This document shows, piece by piece, positions 1-5,270 of a stretch of DNA of 5,270 bases. This stretch comes from Ruminococcaceae bacterium UBA1865 (GTDB lineage: Bacteria; Bacillota; Clostridia; Oscillospirales; Acutalibacteraceae): positions 30,430 through 35,699 of the forward strand of contig DDHX01000021.1 in NCBI GenBank assembly GCA_002338255.1, given 5' to 3'. The position numbers and the translations under genes are program-made. Positions within the stretch are counted from its first letter, which is position 1. Each line of letters begins with the position of its first letter. The notes under the pieces are model-generated. The model was not told the origin of the DNA and did not search any database. It saw only the letters and a program-made list of their open reading frames with translations.

Positions 1-583
1 AGGAGGCCATATCTGCAATTGTGATTTCAAGCTCTCTTTTCATGGCCCCACCCGCATTTTTCTGATAGGCTTTCAGGATATTCAGCACATCACGGCTTGC
101 CTTTAGCTCCTGTGATATAGTGGAAACAAACCTCGGCAGCTCATACTCGATTTCTTCCCGTTTTTGCTTCACGATCTCGTCAGCCTGTTTGATTTCTTTA
201 AAGTAGACCGCCACGGCAAGGAATAAAACCACGGGCGCCAAAAGAGGAAAGATGAGCAGAATGGGGACAATCAGGAGGGCGACCAGTCCCGCTTTTACCC
301 ACGCCTTTGCGATATAGGTTTCCGGCGTCATCTTTATATCCGCAGATTTAAGCTGTGCGATCAGCTTCCGGCGCTTGAAGCTGTCGATTCGGATCAATTC
401 AGACAGCTTCACCGCAAGGTCGAATACAACAGTGTCAAGGCTTTTTGATTGCTTTTCGCTTTGGCTTGAAACCGTCAAAACTGCCTTTGTCGATGCCAGC
501 GTCGGTACTTTCAAAAGGTCGGCCAGAATGAAAAACACGCCCATTGCAAAGAGCGCGCTAAAGCACAATACTATAACATACAA
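1..583 (-). CDS. tadC: Type II secretion F-domain membrane platform protein, TadC-like, 3' end beyond window
   Basis: An open frame of 194 codons runs from a TTG at 583 to the left edge without a stop. It encodes an N-terminal membrane helix (about residues 3-20), a hydrophilic stretch (about 28-95), two adjacent membrane segments (about 96-113 and 115-128), and then a cytoplasmic segment that begins a T2SSF domain (ELPRFVSTISQELKASRDVL, about 148-167; NAGGAMKRELEITIADM, about 176-192). This is the TadC layout, and it follows tadB as in typical Tad operons. The rest of the F domain and the final helices should lie beyond base 1. The TTG is preferred because GAGGTGA lies 7 bases upstream and because it gives a complete first helix. 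Starting at the ATG at 544 would remove 13 residues, over half of that helix, and has no good ribosome binding site. Initiation is independent of tadB, whose stop is 79 bases away. Confidence 0.85.
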   Translation of the reverse strand, partial: MYVIVLCFSALFAMGVFFILADLLKVPTLASTKAVLTVSSQSEKQSKSLDTVVFDLAVKLSELIRIDSFKRRKLIAQLKSADIKMTPETYIAKAWVKAGLVALLIVPILLIFPLLAPVVLFLAVAVYFKEIKQADEIVKQKREEIEYELPRFVSTISQELKASRDVLNILKAYQKNAGGAMKRELEITIADMAS

Positions 584-662
584 AATAGATTCACCTCAAG
601 TCTTTGTAATACATCCGTTTCTTGCCCGTTTTCATAGATATTGGTATCAGGCGGATAAGCCG
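584..662 (-). other. 79-base gap between tadB and tadC, with a 14-codon micro-frame
   Basis: This is the only long gap in an otherwise overlapping operon. It holds the tadC ribosome binding site and a tiny frame from ATG 635 to TGA 591 (14 codons, many Lys/Arg) whose stop overlaps that site. The same frame continues directly from tadB past its TGA. No ribosome binding site precedes the micro-frame, and I see no convincing terminator hairpin or T run. Whether it is translated is unknown; it may be only spacer. Confidence 0.35.
591..597 (-). promoter_or_regulatory. Ribosome binding site fixing the TTG start of tadC
   Basis: GAGGTGA on the minus strand, 7 bases before the TTG at 583-581. The ATG at 579 is out of frame with tadC and meets a TAG two codons later, so it cannot be the start. 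Confidence 0.8.
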
Positions 663-1592
663 TCATCTCCGGTACTCGACAGGCTTTGTCAGCCTTATCA
701 CCGCCGCCAAGGAAATAAACAGCACCAGAACACAGACTGCAAGGATACCCTTGCCGAAATCTGTGTTTACAAGTACACTGTACCAATCCTTGTTTAAGAA
801 GTATATCAAAGGGATATTGCCCACAAGCAAAAGTGCTATTGTGATAAATTCCTTTAGCGGCTCGTACATCAGATAATCAAGCTCCGCCGCCACAATACGC
901 ATATCCGACAGCTTTGAAATAATAGGAGTTAAGGTACTTTTGATGGTTTTATCATCCTGACAGGCGATTGCGGCGTCCACCCACTCATGGAATATGTCAT
1001 TGTTCAGCCTCGGTTTCATCTCGGCATGCGCCTTTTTGACATCAGAGCTTATCAGGTTTGTTTCCATAAGAAAGCTGCGAAACACATCGGCAACTGGTGG
1101 GTTGAGATAATCAATGTTTTCCTCGACCGCCGTGATAATGCTTTCATTTCTCAGATATGAGGTTGTAATGATTGATAGCGCCGTTTCAATCTCATTGTTC
1201 ATCATTTTTTTATACGAATGAGAGGTAAAGAGGATATACCAAAACGGCAGGAGCGCCATGCCGACCGCCAGAACCGGCAGCATGAAGTAGTTGCTGATAA
1301 AAATACAAATCAAAATACCAACCACAAGCAGAAAAAAAGACAGGGCGCACAAAGCGGCAAATTTACCGCTTTTGCCAGTCATTTTCAAAACCTCTTTGGC
1401 GTCCTGAATTATTTTTTTGATACCTTTTGGCTTTTGGGGGTGGTTTATTTCCTCTATCTGCTTTGCAATCGGCTTTGGCCTACCTGCAAAGGACTTCGTA
1501 ATGCTTTCGGCAAACTCATACGGGGACATTTTTACAAGCAAAAATACCCCCGCAAGCATACCGATAAAAGCAAGCAATATTAAGAATGTCAT
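663..1592 (-). CDS. tadB: Type II secretion F-domain membrane platform protein, TadB-like
   Basis: This 309-residue integral membrane protein probably forms, with the next gene product, the inner-membrane platform on which the TadA ATPase works. Hydrophobic segments lie at about residues 3-20, 77-99, 103-121, 249-266 and 282-299. The cytoplasmic stretch between the third and fourth (about 125-245) is mostly helical and fits a GspF/T2SSF domain, including IETALSIITTSYLRNESIIT and a C-terminal LKEFITIALLLVGNIP. The protein is close to the usual TadB length and keeps the family pattern of an N-terminal helix, a basic linker (about 38-75), paired helices, the F domain and final helices. The ATG at 1592 overlaps the tadA stop as ATGA, and GGAG at 1606-1603 lies 10 bases upstream. 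Sequence motifs in this family are weak, so the assignment depends on topology and its place directly after tadA. Confidence 0.83.
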   Translation of the reverse strand: MTFLILLAFIGMLAGVFLLVKMSPYEFAESITKSFAGRPKPIAKQIEEINHPQKPKGIKKIIQDAKEVLKMTGKSGKFAALCALSFFLLVVGILICIFISNYFMLPVLAVGMALLPFWYILFTSHSYKKMMNNEIETALSIITTSYLRNESIITAVEENIDYLNPPVADVFRSFLMETNLISSDVKKAHAEMKPRLNNDIFHEWVDAAIACQDDKTIKSTLTPIISKLSDMRIVAAELDYLMYEPLKEFITIALLLVGNIPLIYFLNKDWYSVLVNTDFGKGILAVCVLVLFISLAAVIRLTKPVEYRR

Positions 1593-2947
1593 GCGGCGTT
1601 CACTCCATCCTCGATGATTTTATTCAGCAGCTTTGCGGGCATTCCGTTTTCAAGCAGCCGCTTTTGCAGGCTTTTTGAAATGGGATTGACTCTCTGAAAT
1701 TCTCCTTTTATGATCGCCTTCCCATCGACAATGCTGTTTTCGGTGACATGATAACGGTACAGCGTATGGATTTGGCGTGTCCCGTCCTCCAAAATCTCGC
1801 ACTCAGTAATCTCCATTATTTTACGGTTGCTGTCCTCCAGCTTTTTGACAAAGAGGACAATCGGGAACGCCTCAGTGACAAGGCCGTGCAAGGTGTGGTC
1901 GTTAATGTCATACTTTTGGGTACACAGCGTCACCATACGGTAGTAGGTTGCGGAACAACTGTTGGCATGAGTCGTTGTAATAACCGCATGGCCGGTTCGA
2001 GCCGCTTCCTGCGCGGCAAAAGCTTCGGCGGATTTCATTTCACCCACGCAGACCACGTCAGGGTCACAGGTCAGGCAGAATTCCAGAAGCCTTTCCTGAT
2101 CGAAGTTCTGTTTTGGGTCGTCGGAAAAACGTGTGACAGTATGCACCACATTGTTCAGCACATTTCCGTCCTCATCCTCTTTCACAAGGTCGAATTCACG
2201 GCAGCCGTTTTCTATCGTGAAGATACGTTTTTCGTTGGGAATGGTCGATAAAATCCAACTCATCAGGGTGGTTTTTCCGCTTCCGGTCGAGCCTGTGACG
2301 CACATGGAACTCCCATACCGCAGGCAGTATGATAAAAAGTCAAGCATTTCGCCTGTTGCCGTTCCGTTTTGGATAAAATCTTCCCGATTCAGCTTTTGCG
2401 GATTGACGATTCTGATGGATGCAGCAATGCCCTTGTCCTTGTCGGTCAAAGGGCTGCCGAGGACGGTAATACGAATTTTGTTTGACAGATGCCCTACAAC
2501 GCCGGGCTGCGACTGGTCAAGGATCATCCCTGATTTATGGAGCAGCCGCCTCATAACGTCAATGGCGTGCTGCGGGCTTTGAAACTTCTCCTTCGATGGG
2601 ACAATGCTCCCGTCCGAATAGGTGATTTTTACGTCTTTCCAGCTATTGATGTTCACTTCCTCAACATTGGTTGCAAAGAGGTATTTTGTGAGAAAGGAAA
2701 ACTCAGCCATTTCAGTGTAAAGACTGTCGATCAGTTTTTCGTTCGACATGCCCTCCACACCTAAACTGTAATCGTTCAGATATTTCGCAATATACGCCGT
2801 GATCTGCTGTCGCTGTTCTTCGGGGTTGTCGGTTATCAGCGTGGAATATTTACTTGCGATATACTCCTGTATCTCGGCAAGTACCTCGGCAAACTCCTTT
2901 TTGTTTTTGGCCGTATTGAAAAACAACCCGATATTACTCATTCCCAT
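1589..2947 (-). CDS. tadA: Tad/Flp pilus assembly ATPase, TadA/CpaF family (GspE/VirB11 superfamily)
   Basis: This 452-residue protein is the hexameric ATPase that drives pilus assembly from the cytoplasmic face. Counting from the ATG at 2947, Walker A GSTGSGKT is at residues 219-226, the Asp-box equivalent IENGCREFDL at about 245-254, Walker B with its glutamate (CVGEMKSAEA, Glu303) at about 300-309, and the His box GHAVITTTHANS at 319-330. The N-terminal part includes the region ending MRRLLHKSGMILDQSQP and GHLSNKIRITVLGSPL typical of CpaF proteins. Some usually conserved positions differ: the LRxRPD segment reads LTCDPD, and GEVRGGEA reads GEMKSAEA, so this is a divergent branch. AAAGGAGG lies 9 bases before the ATG at 2947; a GTG at 2950, 6 bases away, is an equally plausible start. 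The gene overlaps the TadZ-like gene by 14 bases and its TGA overlaps the ATG of tadB. VirB11 is less likely, given the TadB/TadC, CpaB and peptidase neighbours. Confidence 0.95.
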   Translation of the reverse strand: MGMSNIGLFFNTAKNKKEFAEVLAEIQEYIASKYSTLITDNPEEQRQQITAYIAKYLNDYSLGVEGMSNEKLIDSLYTEMAEFSFLTKYLFATNVEEVNINSWKDVKITYSDGSIVPSKEKFQSPQHAIDVMRRLLHKSGMILDQSQPGVVGHLSNKIRITVLGSPLTDKDKGIAASIRIVNPQKLNREDFIQNGTATGEMLDFLSYCLRYGSSMCVTGSTGSGKTTLMSWILSTIPNEKRIFTIENGCREFDLVKEDEDGNVLNNVVHTVTRFSDDPKQNFDQERLLEFCLTCDPDVVCVGEMKSAEAFAAQEAARTGHAVITTTHANSCSATYYRMVTLCTQKYDINDHTLHGLVTEAFPIVLFVKKLEDSNRKIMEITECEILEDGTRQIHTLYRYHVTENSIVDGKAIIKGEFQRVNPISKSLQKRLLENGMPAKLLNKIIEDGVNAA

Positions 2948-3692
2948 CACCGAACACCTCCTTTACGATAGCGGAAATCACAGGCTCATATACCTTTGCC
3001 TCCTTGCCGGAAAGTTCTTCTGCAAGGGAGAGGGTCGCGCTTTGTTCCTCAATTGCAGAAATATACGGCAGTCGGTATTTCACGCCGCCGAACGAATTCT
3101 CATACTCACTGCCGCCCTGATATGGCCTTGTGTTGGATAGCACCTTGATGTGCCTGTCGGGTTTAAACTTTCCGTCCCCGATCAGAGGAAGGCAGGACAT
3201 GAAATAGGACAGGGCTTTCAGATCACACGAACAGAGCCGCAGCACCTCGTCAGCCATCTCCAAGGCCGCCGTTGACAGGATATTATCTGTGAGGATGCTT
3301 GAACAGTCCACAATAACATAATCCGAAATATGACGAAGAAGCACCAGCATATCCACTGCGCGTTCCTTTGAATACTCCGCATAGGAAAACACGTTTTCGC
3401 CCGCTCGGTATCCAAGTAGGCTGACATACGGATTTTTGCCAAAGGGGATGCAGTTCTTTAAAATAAGCTCCTGTGTGATGACAGGCGCGGAAAGCACCGC
3501 GCCCACCGAAACATCCGATGTTTTCTTCGCTTTCAATAAGGAAGGCAGCGTGGGCGCGGCCGTATCGCACAGGACAACAACGACGTTCTTTTTCTGCGCC
3601 GCAAGCTCATTCGCCAGCTTGATTGAGGTTACGGTCTTGCCGGAGGATGGACTGCCCCAAATGGCAAGTATCTGCTTGTTTTTAGTTTCCAT
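2934..3692 (-). CDS. tadZ: P-loop ATPase in the TadZ/CpaE position of the Tad operon
   Basis: This 252-residue cytoplasmic protein has a MinD/ParA-like layout. A P-loop, GSPSSGKT, sits at residues 13-20, an A'-like strand and acidic residue at VVVLCDTAAPTLP (Asp43), and a Walker B-like strand at YVIVDCSS (Asp129). Family TadZ/CpaE proteins help localise the pilus machine and usually carry an N-terminal atypical receiver domain before the ATPase. Here the P-loop begins 13 residues from the start, so that domain is absent. The P-loop also lacks the KGGxGK signature lysine of the MinD/ParA group, with serine or proline at the matching places. I chose the ATG at 3692, preceded by AGGAGG at 3710-3705. 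The frame stays open upstream to a GTG at 3815, but that would add an Arg-rich stretch buried in cpaB and remove the close ribosome binding site. The gene overlaps cpaB at its start and tadA at its end. The P-loop call is firm; TadZ identity is inferred largely from position. Confidence 0.8.
   Translation of the reverse strand: METKNKQILAIWGSPSSGKTVTSIKLANELAAQKKNVVVVLCDTAAPTLPSLLKAKKTSDVSVGAVLSAPVITQELILKNCIPFGKNPYVSLLGYRAGENVFSYAEYSKERAVDMLVLLRHISDYVIVDCSSILTDNILSTAALEMADEVLRLCSCDLKALSYFMSCLPLIGDGKFKPDRHIKVLSNTRPYQGGSEYENSFGGVKYRLPYISAIEEQSATLSLAEELSGKEAKVYEPVISAIVKEVFGDGNE
2957..2964 (-). promoter_or_regulatory. Ribosome binding site of tadA
   Basis: AAAGGAGG on the minus strand, inside the end of the TadZ-like gene. 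It is 9 bases from the ATG at 2947 and 6 bases from the GTG at 2950, so it supports either start but disfavours the ATG at 2941, 15 bases away. Confidence 0.8.
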
Positions 3693-4521
3693 TGTTTTTA
3701 CCATCCTCCTGCTGTGTCTTTTCGGAGTTAGCGGCGCTTTCGTCTGATTGCGTCTTCGCCTCCGTTCCCTTAAAGTATTCATCCTGTTTTGCAAGAAACT
3801 GATCGGCGTTTTCACTTGTGCCGCGGTAAACCAAAATCGCGTGAATTTTGCTGCCCACTTCCAAATTGGCGAGCGTCTGGGCCTGTTTCATGTTCACGAG
3901 CAGGGTAAGAGTGGACGGCAGAGATTTTTCGGAATTTTCCTCACTGTCTGAACTGTTTTTGTTGTTTTGCGTATACTCTTTGTCAGCTCCGGTGCTTGCG
4001 GTAGCCGCCAGAACCTCTACATAGCGAAGCTCTCCCGGCATGGTGGTCGTTTTCGTGTCGGTATCGGACGCCAGTATGGAAACAATGTCACCGGCCTCTA
4101 ATTTGCCCGAAAGCCCTGCGGCAAAGGACGGAATGGTGACCGATATGGCTGCCTTCGTCCCGTTCAGCTTTGTCAGATAGGGTGAATCCGTCAGGGCTTT
4201 TTCGGACAGCTTGCCGGACAGGATATAATCGCCGCTTTGCAGATCGGCGGTAGCATATTTGCCAATAACCTGATCTTTGTTTTTTAGTACCCCGGTAGGC
4301 AGATTGTAAGATCCGACCGTCACCGTTTCCACCATAGAGGATGTGATAAGCGTCCCCTTTGAAATATCTGATTTCACCCGCACAATATCGCTCTGTGCCT
4401 TGATCGCATTGTTGAAAAGCGGCGTAATACCAAAACAGACAACAAGGGACAGGACAATATAGATCAGTCCCAATACAGTTCGGTTCTTAAAAATACTTTT
4501 ATTGAATCCAAACTTGATCAA
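3682..4521 (-). CDS. cpaB: SAF-domain pilus assembly protein, CpaB/RcpC family
   Basis: This 279-residue protein has a short basic cytoplasmic N-terminus, one membrane helix at about residues 16-34, and then an SAF domain at about 44-105 (for example VRVKSDISKGTLITSSMV and LQSGDYILSGKL). An RcpC/CpaB-type beta-rich region follows at about 120-235, ending in LEVGSKIHAILVYRG. In Tad systems CpaB/RcpC acts outside the cytoplasmic membrane and, in Gram-negatives, works with the secretin. With no secretin visible here, a wall-facing assembly role is inferred. A hydrophilic stretch rich in Ser, Glu, Asn and Lys (about 176-200) interrupts the second region, and the C-terminus (about 250-279) is another low-complexity polar tail. 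The start is TTG: there is no nearby in-frame ATG, and AGGAGG lies 8 bases upstream of it. The end overlaps the start of the next gene by 11 bases, and that gene's ribosome binding site lies within this one. Confidence 0.86.
   Translation of the reverse strand: MIKFGFNKSIFKNRTVLGLIYIVLSLVVCFGITPLFNNAIKAQSDIVRVKSDISKGTLITSSMVETVTVGSYNLPTGVLKNKDQVIGKYATADLQSGDYILSGKLSEKALTDSPYLTKLNGTKAAISVTIPSFAAGLSGKLEAGDIVSILASDTDTKTTTMPGELRYVEVLAATASTGADKEYTQNNKNSSDSEENSEKSLPSTLTLLVNMKQAQTLANLEVGSKIHAILVYRGTSENADQFLAKQDEYFKGTEAKTQSDESAANSEKTQQEDGKNNGN
3705..3710 (-). promoter_or_regulatory. Ribosome binding site of the TadZ-like gene, inside cpaB
   Basis: AGGAGG on the minus strand lies within the last codons of cpaB. 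It abuts an ATG at 3704 with no spacing, too close to use, and is 12 bases from the ATG at 3692, which is therefore the preferred start. Confidence 0.75.
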
Positions 4522-4529
4522 TTCAAATT

Positions 4530-4535
4530 CCTCCT
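4530..4535 (-). promoter_or_regulatory. Ribosome binding site fixing the TTG start of cpaB
   Basis: AGGAGG on the minus strand, 8 bases before the TTG at 4521-4519. This strong site with optimal spacing supports initiation at TTG, and it lies in the 18-base gap after the peptidase stop. Confidence 0.85.
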
Positions 4536-4539
4536 GAAA

Positions 4540-4986
4540 TTAAAATGCGGCGCCGATCATCAGCGCCGTGTACGTTACAATACCGCCTACACAAAAACAG
4601 GGCGCAAGCGGTATCTTTATTTTTTTGAACGGCTTTTCTTCCACCGCCGACAGGATAATTCCTGCAATCAGCGCAAGGGTAAGGGATAAAATACTCTGCA
4701 TAATCCCACCCCAAACGCCAAGAACAAAGCCGCAGGCCGCCATGAGCTTGATGTCGCCGCCTCCGATAGCGAATCCGTCCGGCTGCCTGATGCATACCTC
4801 AGCTATAAAATACGGCAGGCCTGTCAGTATCAATCCGAAAACCGCGTCGGAAGATTTGACGCGGATAAGCCCGACAACCAGGAGCAATAGTGGAATCAAA
4901 TTCGGGATTTCCCGCTTTTTGATATCCCATATAGCGGCGGCGATGAGCAGCAGCGAAAATAAAAGTCCTTTTACAATTTCAATCAT
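4540..4986 (-). CDS. tadV: A24-family prepilin peptidase, TadV/CpaA type
   Basis: This 148-residue, strongly hydrophobic protein is an aspartic prepilin peptidase, which cleaves the leader peptide of type IV-like prepilins at the cytoplasmic membrane face. Both catalytic aspartates of the A24 family are visible: Asp21 in WDIKKREIPN, and Asp78 in the GGGD signature (residues 75-78) followed by IKLMAACGFVLG. Membrane segments are apparent at roughly residues 6-20, 30-41, 48-66, 81-92, 96-113 and 129-146. The protein is about the size of TadV/CpaA/FppA enzymes and lacks the N-terminal methylase domain of PilD-type peptidases. The ATG at 4986 overlaps the methyltransferase stop and has no strong Shine-Dalgarno sequence, which fits translational coupling. 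Eighteen bases separate its TAA stop from the next gene. Its substrates would be Flp-type pilins and TadE/TadF-like pseudopilins, none of which are in the window. The family call is firm; the Tad assignment rests on size and neighbours. Confidence 0.93.
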   Translation of the reverse strand: MIEIVKGLLFSLLLIAAAIWDIKKREIPNLIPLLLLVVGLIRVKSSDAVFGLILTGLPYFIAEVCIRQPDGFAIGGGDIKLMAACGFVLGVWGGIMQSILSLTLALIAGIILSAVEEKPFKKIKIPLAPCFCVGGIVTYTALMIGAAF

Positions 4987-5270
4987 GGCACCATCTCTGC
5001 TTGTTCATACTTTCTCTGCGCTTCCATAATCCGAAGGCCGACCGCATAGACAACAGGGATCGTGACAGAATTACCCGCCTGCTGGTAAAGCTGATTGTCA
5101 GAATTGACTGTCTGCGCCTTTTCGAAAAGTTCATCAGCGAAGCTCTGCAGCCGCCAGCACTCGCGGGGAGTCAGCCGTCTTATCCGCCCACAGGATGTTT
5201 TCGCATATTCCTTCTTCGTAGTATCTTTGATTTTCTGCATAGGGCAGCTTTCACAGTCGCAGAGCATTAC
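4983..5270 (-). CDS. DNA (cytosine-5-)-methyltransferase, C-terminal fragment (5' end beyond window)
   Basis: This is the last 95 residues of a C5 cytosine DNA methyltransferase, an enzyme that transfers a methyl group from S-adenosylmethionine to cytosine C5 at a specific DNA site. Two family motifs are visible: motif IX, RIRRLTPRECWRLQSF (about bases 5186-5139), and motif X, QLYQQAGNSVTIPVV (about 5093-5049). The catalytic PCQ loop (motif IV), the ENV motif and the target recognition domain would lie upstream, outside the window. The frame is open to the edge, so the ATG at 5267 is an internal methionine. An unusual cysteine-rich stretch (CDCESC, plus one further Cys just before motif IX) precedes motif IX. 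The stop TGA overlaps the ATG of the next gene (ATGA, 4986-4983), so the two are probably translationally coupled. No cognate restriction gene is visible, and it may be an orphan enzyme such as those carried by phages and conjugative elements. The family call is firm; its role here is inferred. Confidence 0.92.
   Translation of the reverse strand, partial: VMLCDCESCPMQKIKDTTKKEYAKTSCGRIRRLTPRECWRLQSFADELFEKAQTVNSDNQLYQQAGNSVTIPVVYAVGLRIMEAQRKYEQAEMVP

Noticed and set aside
571..579. ATG at 579 as the start of tadC
   Set aside because: It is out of frame with the TadC protein and reaches TAG after one more codon.
584..662. Transcription terminator between tadB and tadC
   Set aside because: Only a weak GGC/GCC pairing is visible, with no stable stem followed by a T run, and tadC has no separate promoter that I can recognise.
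375..797. Plus-strand open frame across the tadB-tadC junction
   Set aside because: It is antisense to two well-supported membrane protein genes, has no recognisable domain and no convincing ribosome binding site.
1748..2582. Two overlapping plus-strand open frames opposite tadA
   Set aside because: They are antisense to the Walker and His-box region of tadA and show no family motif; they are shadows of its codon pattern.
1589..2947. VirB11-type ATPase of a type IV secretion system
   Set aside because: Superfamily motifs are shared, but the adjacent TadB/TadC-like, CpaB-like and prepilin peptidase genes fit a Tad system.
3693..3815. Longer start for the TadZ-like protein at the GTG at 3815, adding 41 residues
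   Set aside because: The added part is Arg-rich, lies wholly inside cpaB in another frame, and bypasses the AGGAGG next to the ATG at 3692. It looks like a chance open frame.
4983..5267. A complete small protein starting at the ATG at 5267
   Set aside because: The frame stays open to the window edge, and the protein carries only motifs IX and X of a C5 methyltransferase, so it is the end of a larger gene.

Overview
The window is a stretch of one densely packed operon. Every gene lies on the minus strand, so transcription runs from base 5270 towards base 1. I read it as a Tad/Flp-type (type IVc) pilus assembly module from a low-to-mid-GC Gram-positive bacterium, most likely a Clostridia-class Firmicute. 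The reasons are strong AGGAGG-type ribosome binding sites, several TTG/GTG starts, a small prepilin peptidase without a methylase domain, and no outer-membrane secretin gene among those visible. I could not run a similarity search, so the taxonomy is inference.

Layout in transcription order: (1) 5270-4983, the C-terminal end of a DNA cytosine-5 methyltransferase, cut by the window edge. (2) 4986-4540, an A24 prepilin peptidase (TadV/CpaA type), joined to the methyltransferase by an ATGA overlap. (3) 4521-3682, a membrane-anchored SAF-domain protein (CpaB/RcpC type), starting at TTG. (4) 3692-2934, a P-loop ATPase in the TadZ/CpaE position with an unusual Walker A. (5) 2947-1589, a TadA/CpaF secretion ATPase. 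(6) 1592-663, a TadB-like membrane platform protein. (7) 583-1, the N-terminal two thirds or so of a TadC-like membrane platform protein, which starts at TTG and runs off the left edge.

How the genes work together: the peptidase would mature prepilins, TadA would hydrolyse ATP to drive assembly, TadB and TadC would form the inner-membrane platform, and the TadZ-like ATPase would help place the machine. The SAF protein is probably an envelope-facing assembly factor. No prepilin or TadE/TadF gene is visible; these would be expected downstream, past base 1. No promoter, terminator, tRNA, rRNA, CRISPR array or insertion sequence was seen. The only noncoding gap longer than 20 bases is the 79 bases between tadB and tadC.

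The less ordinary points are the translational coupling of a DNA methyltransferase to a pilus operon (suggesting a mobile-element setting), a TadZ-like protein lacking both the receiver domain and the MinD/ParA signature lysine, a divergent active-site region in TadA, and two TTG starts, one of which restores a complete N-terminal membrane helix to TadC.
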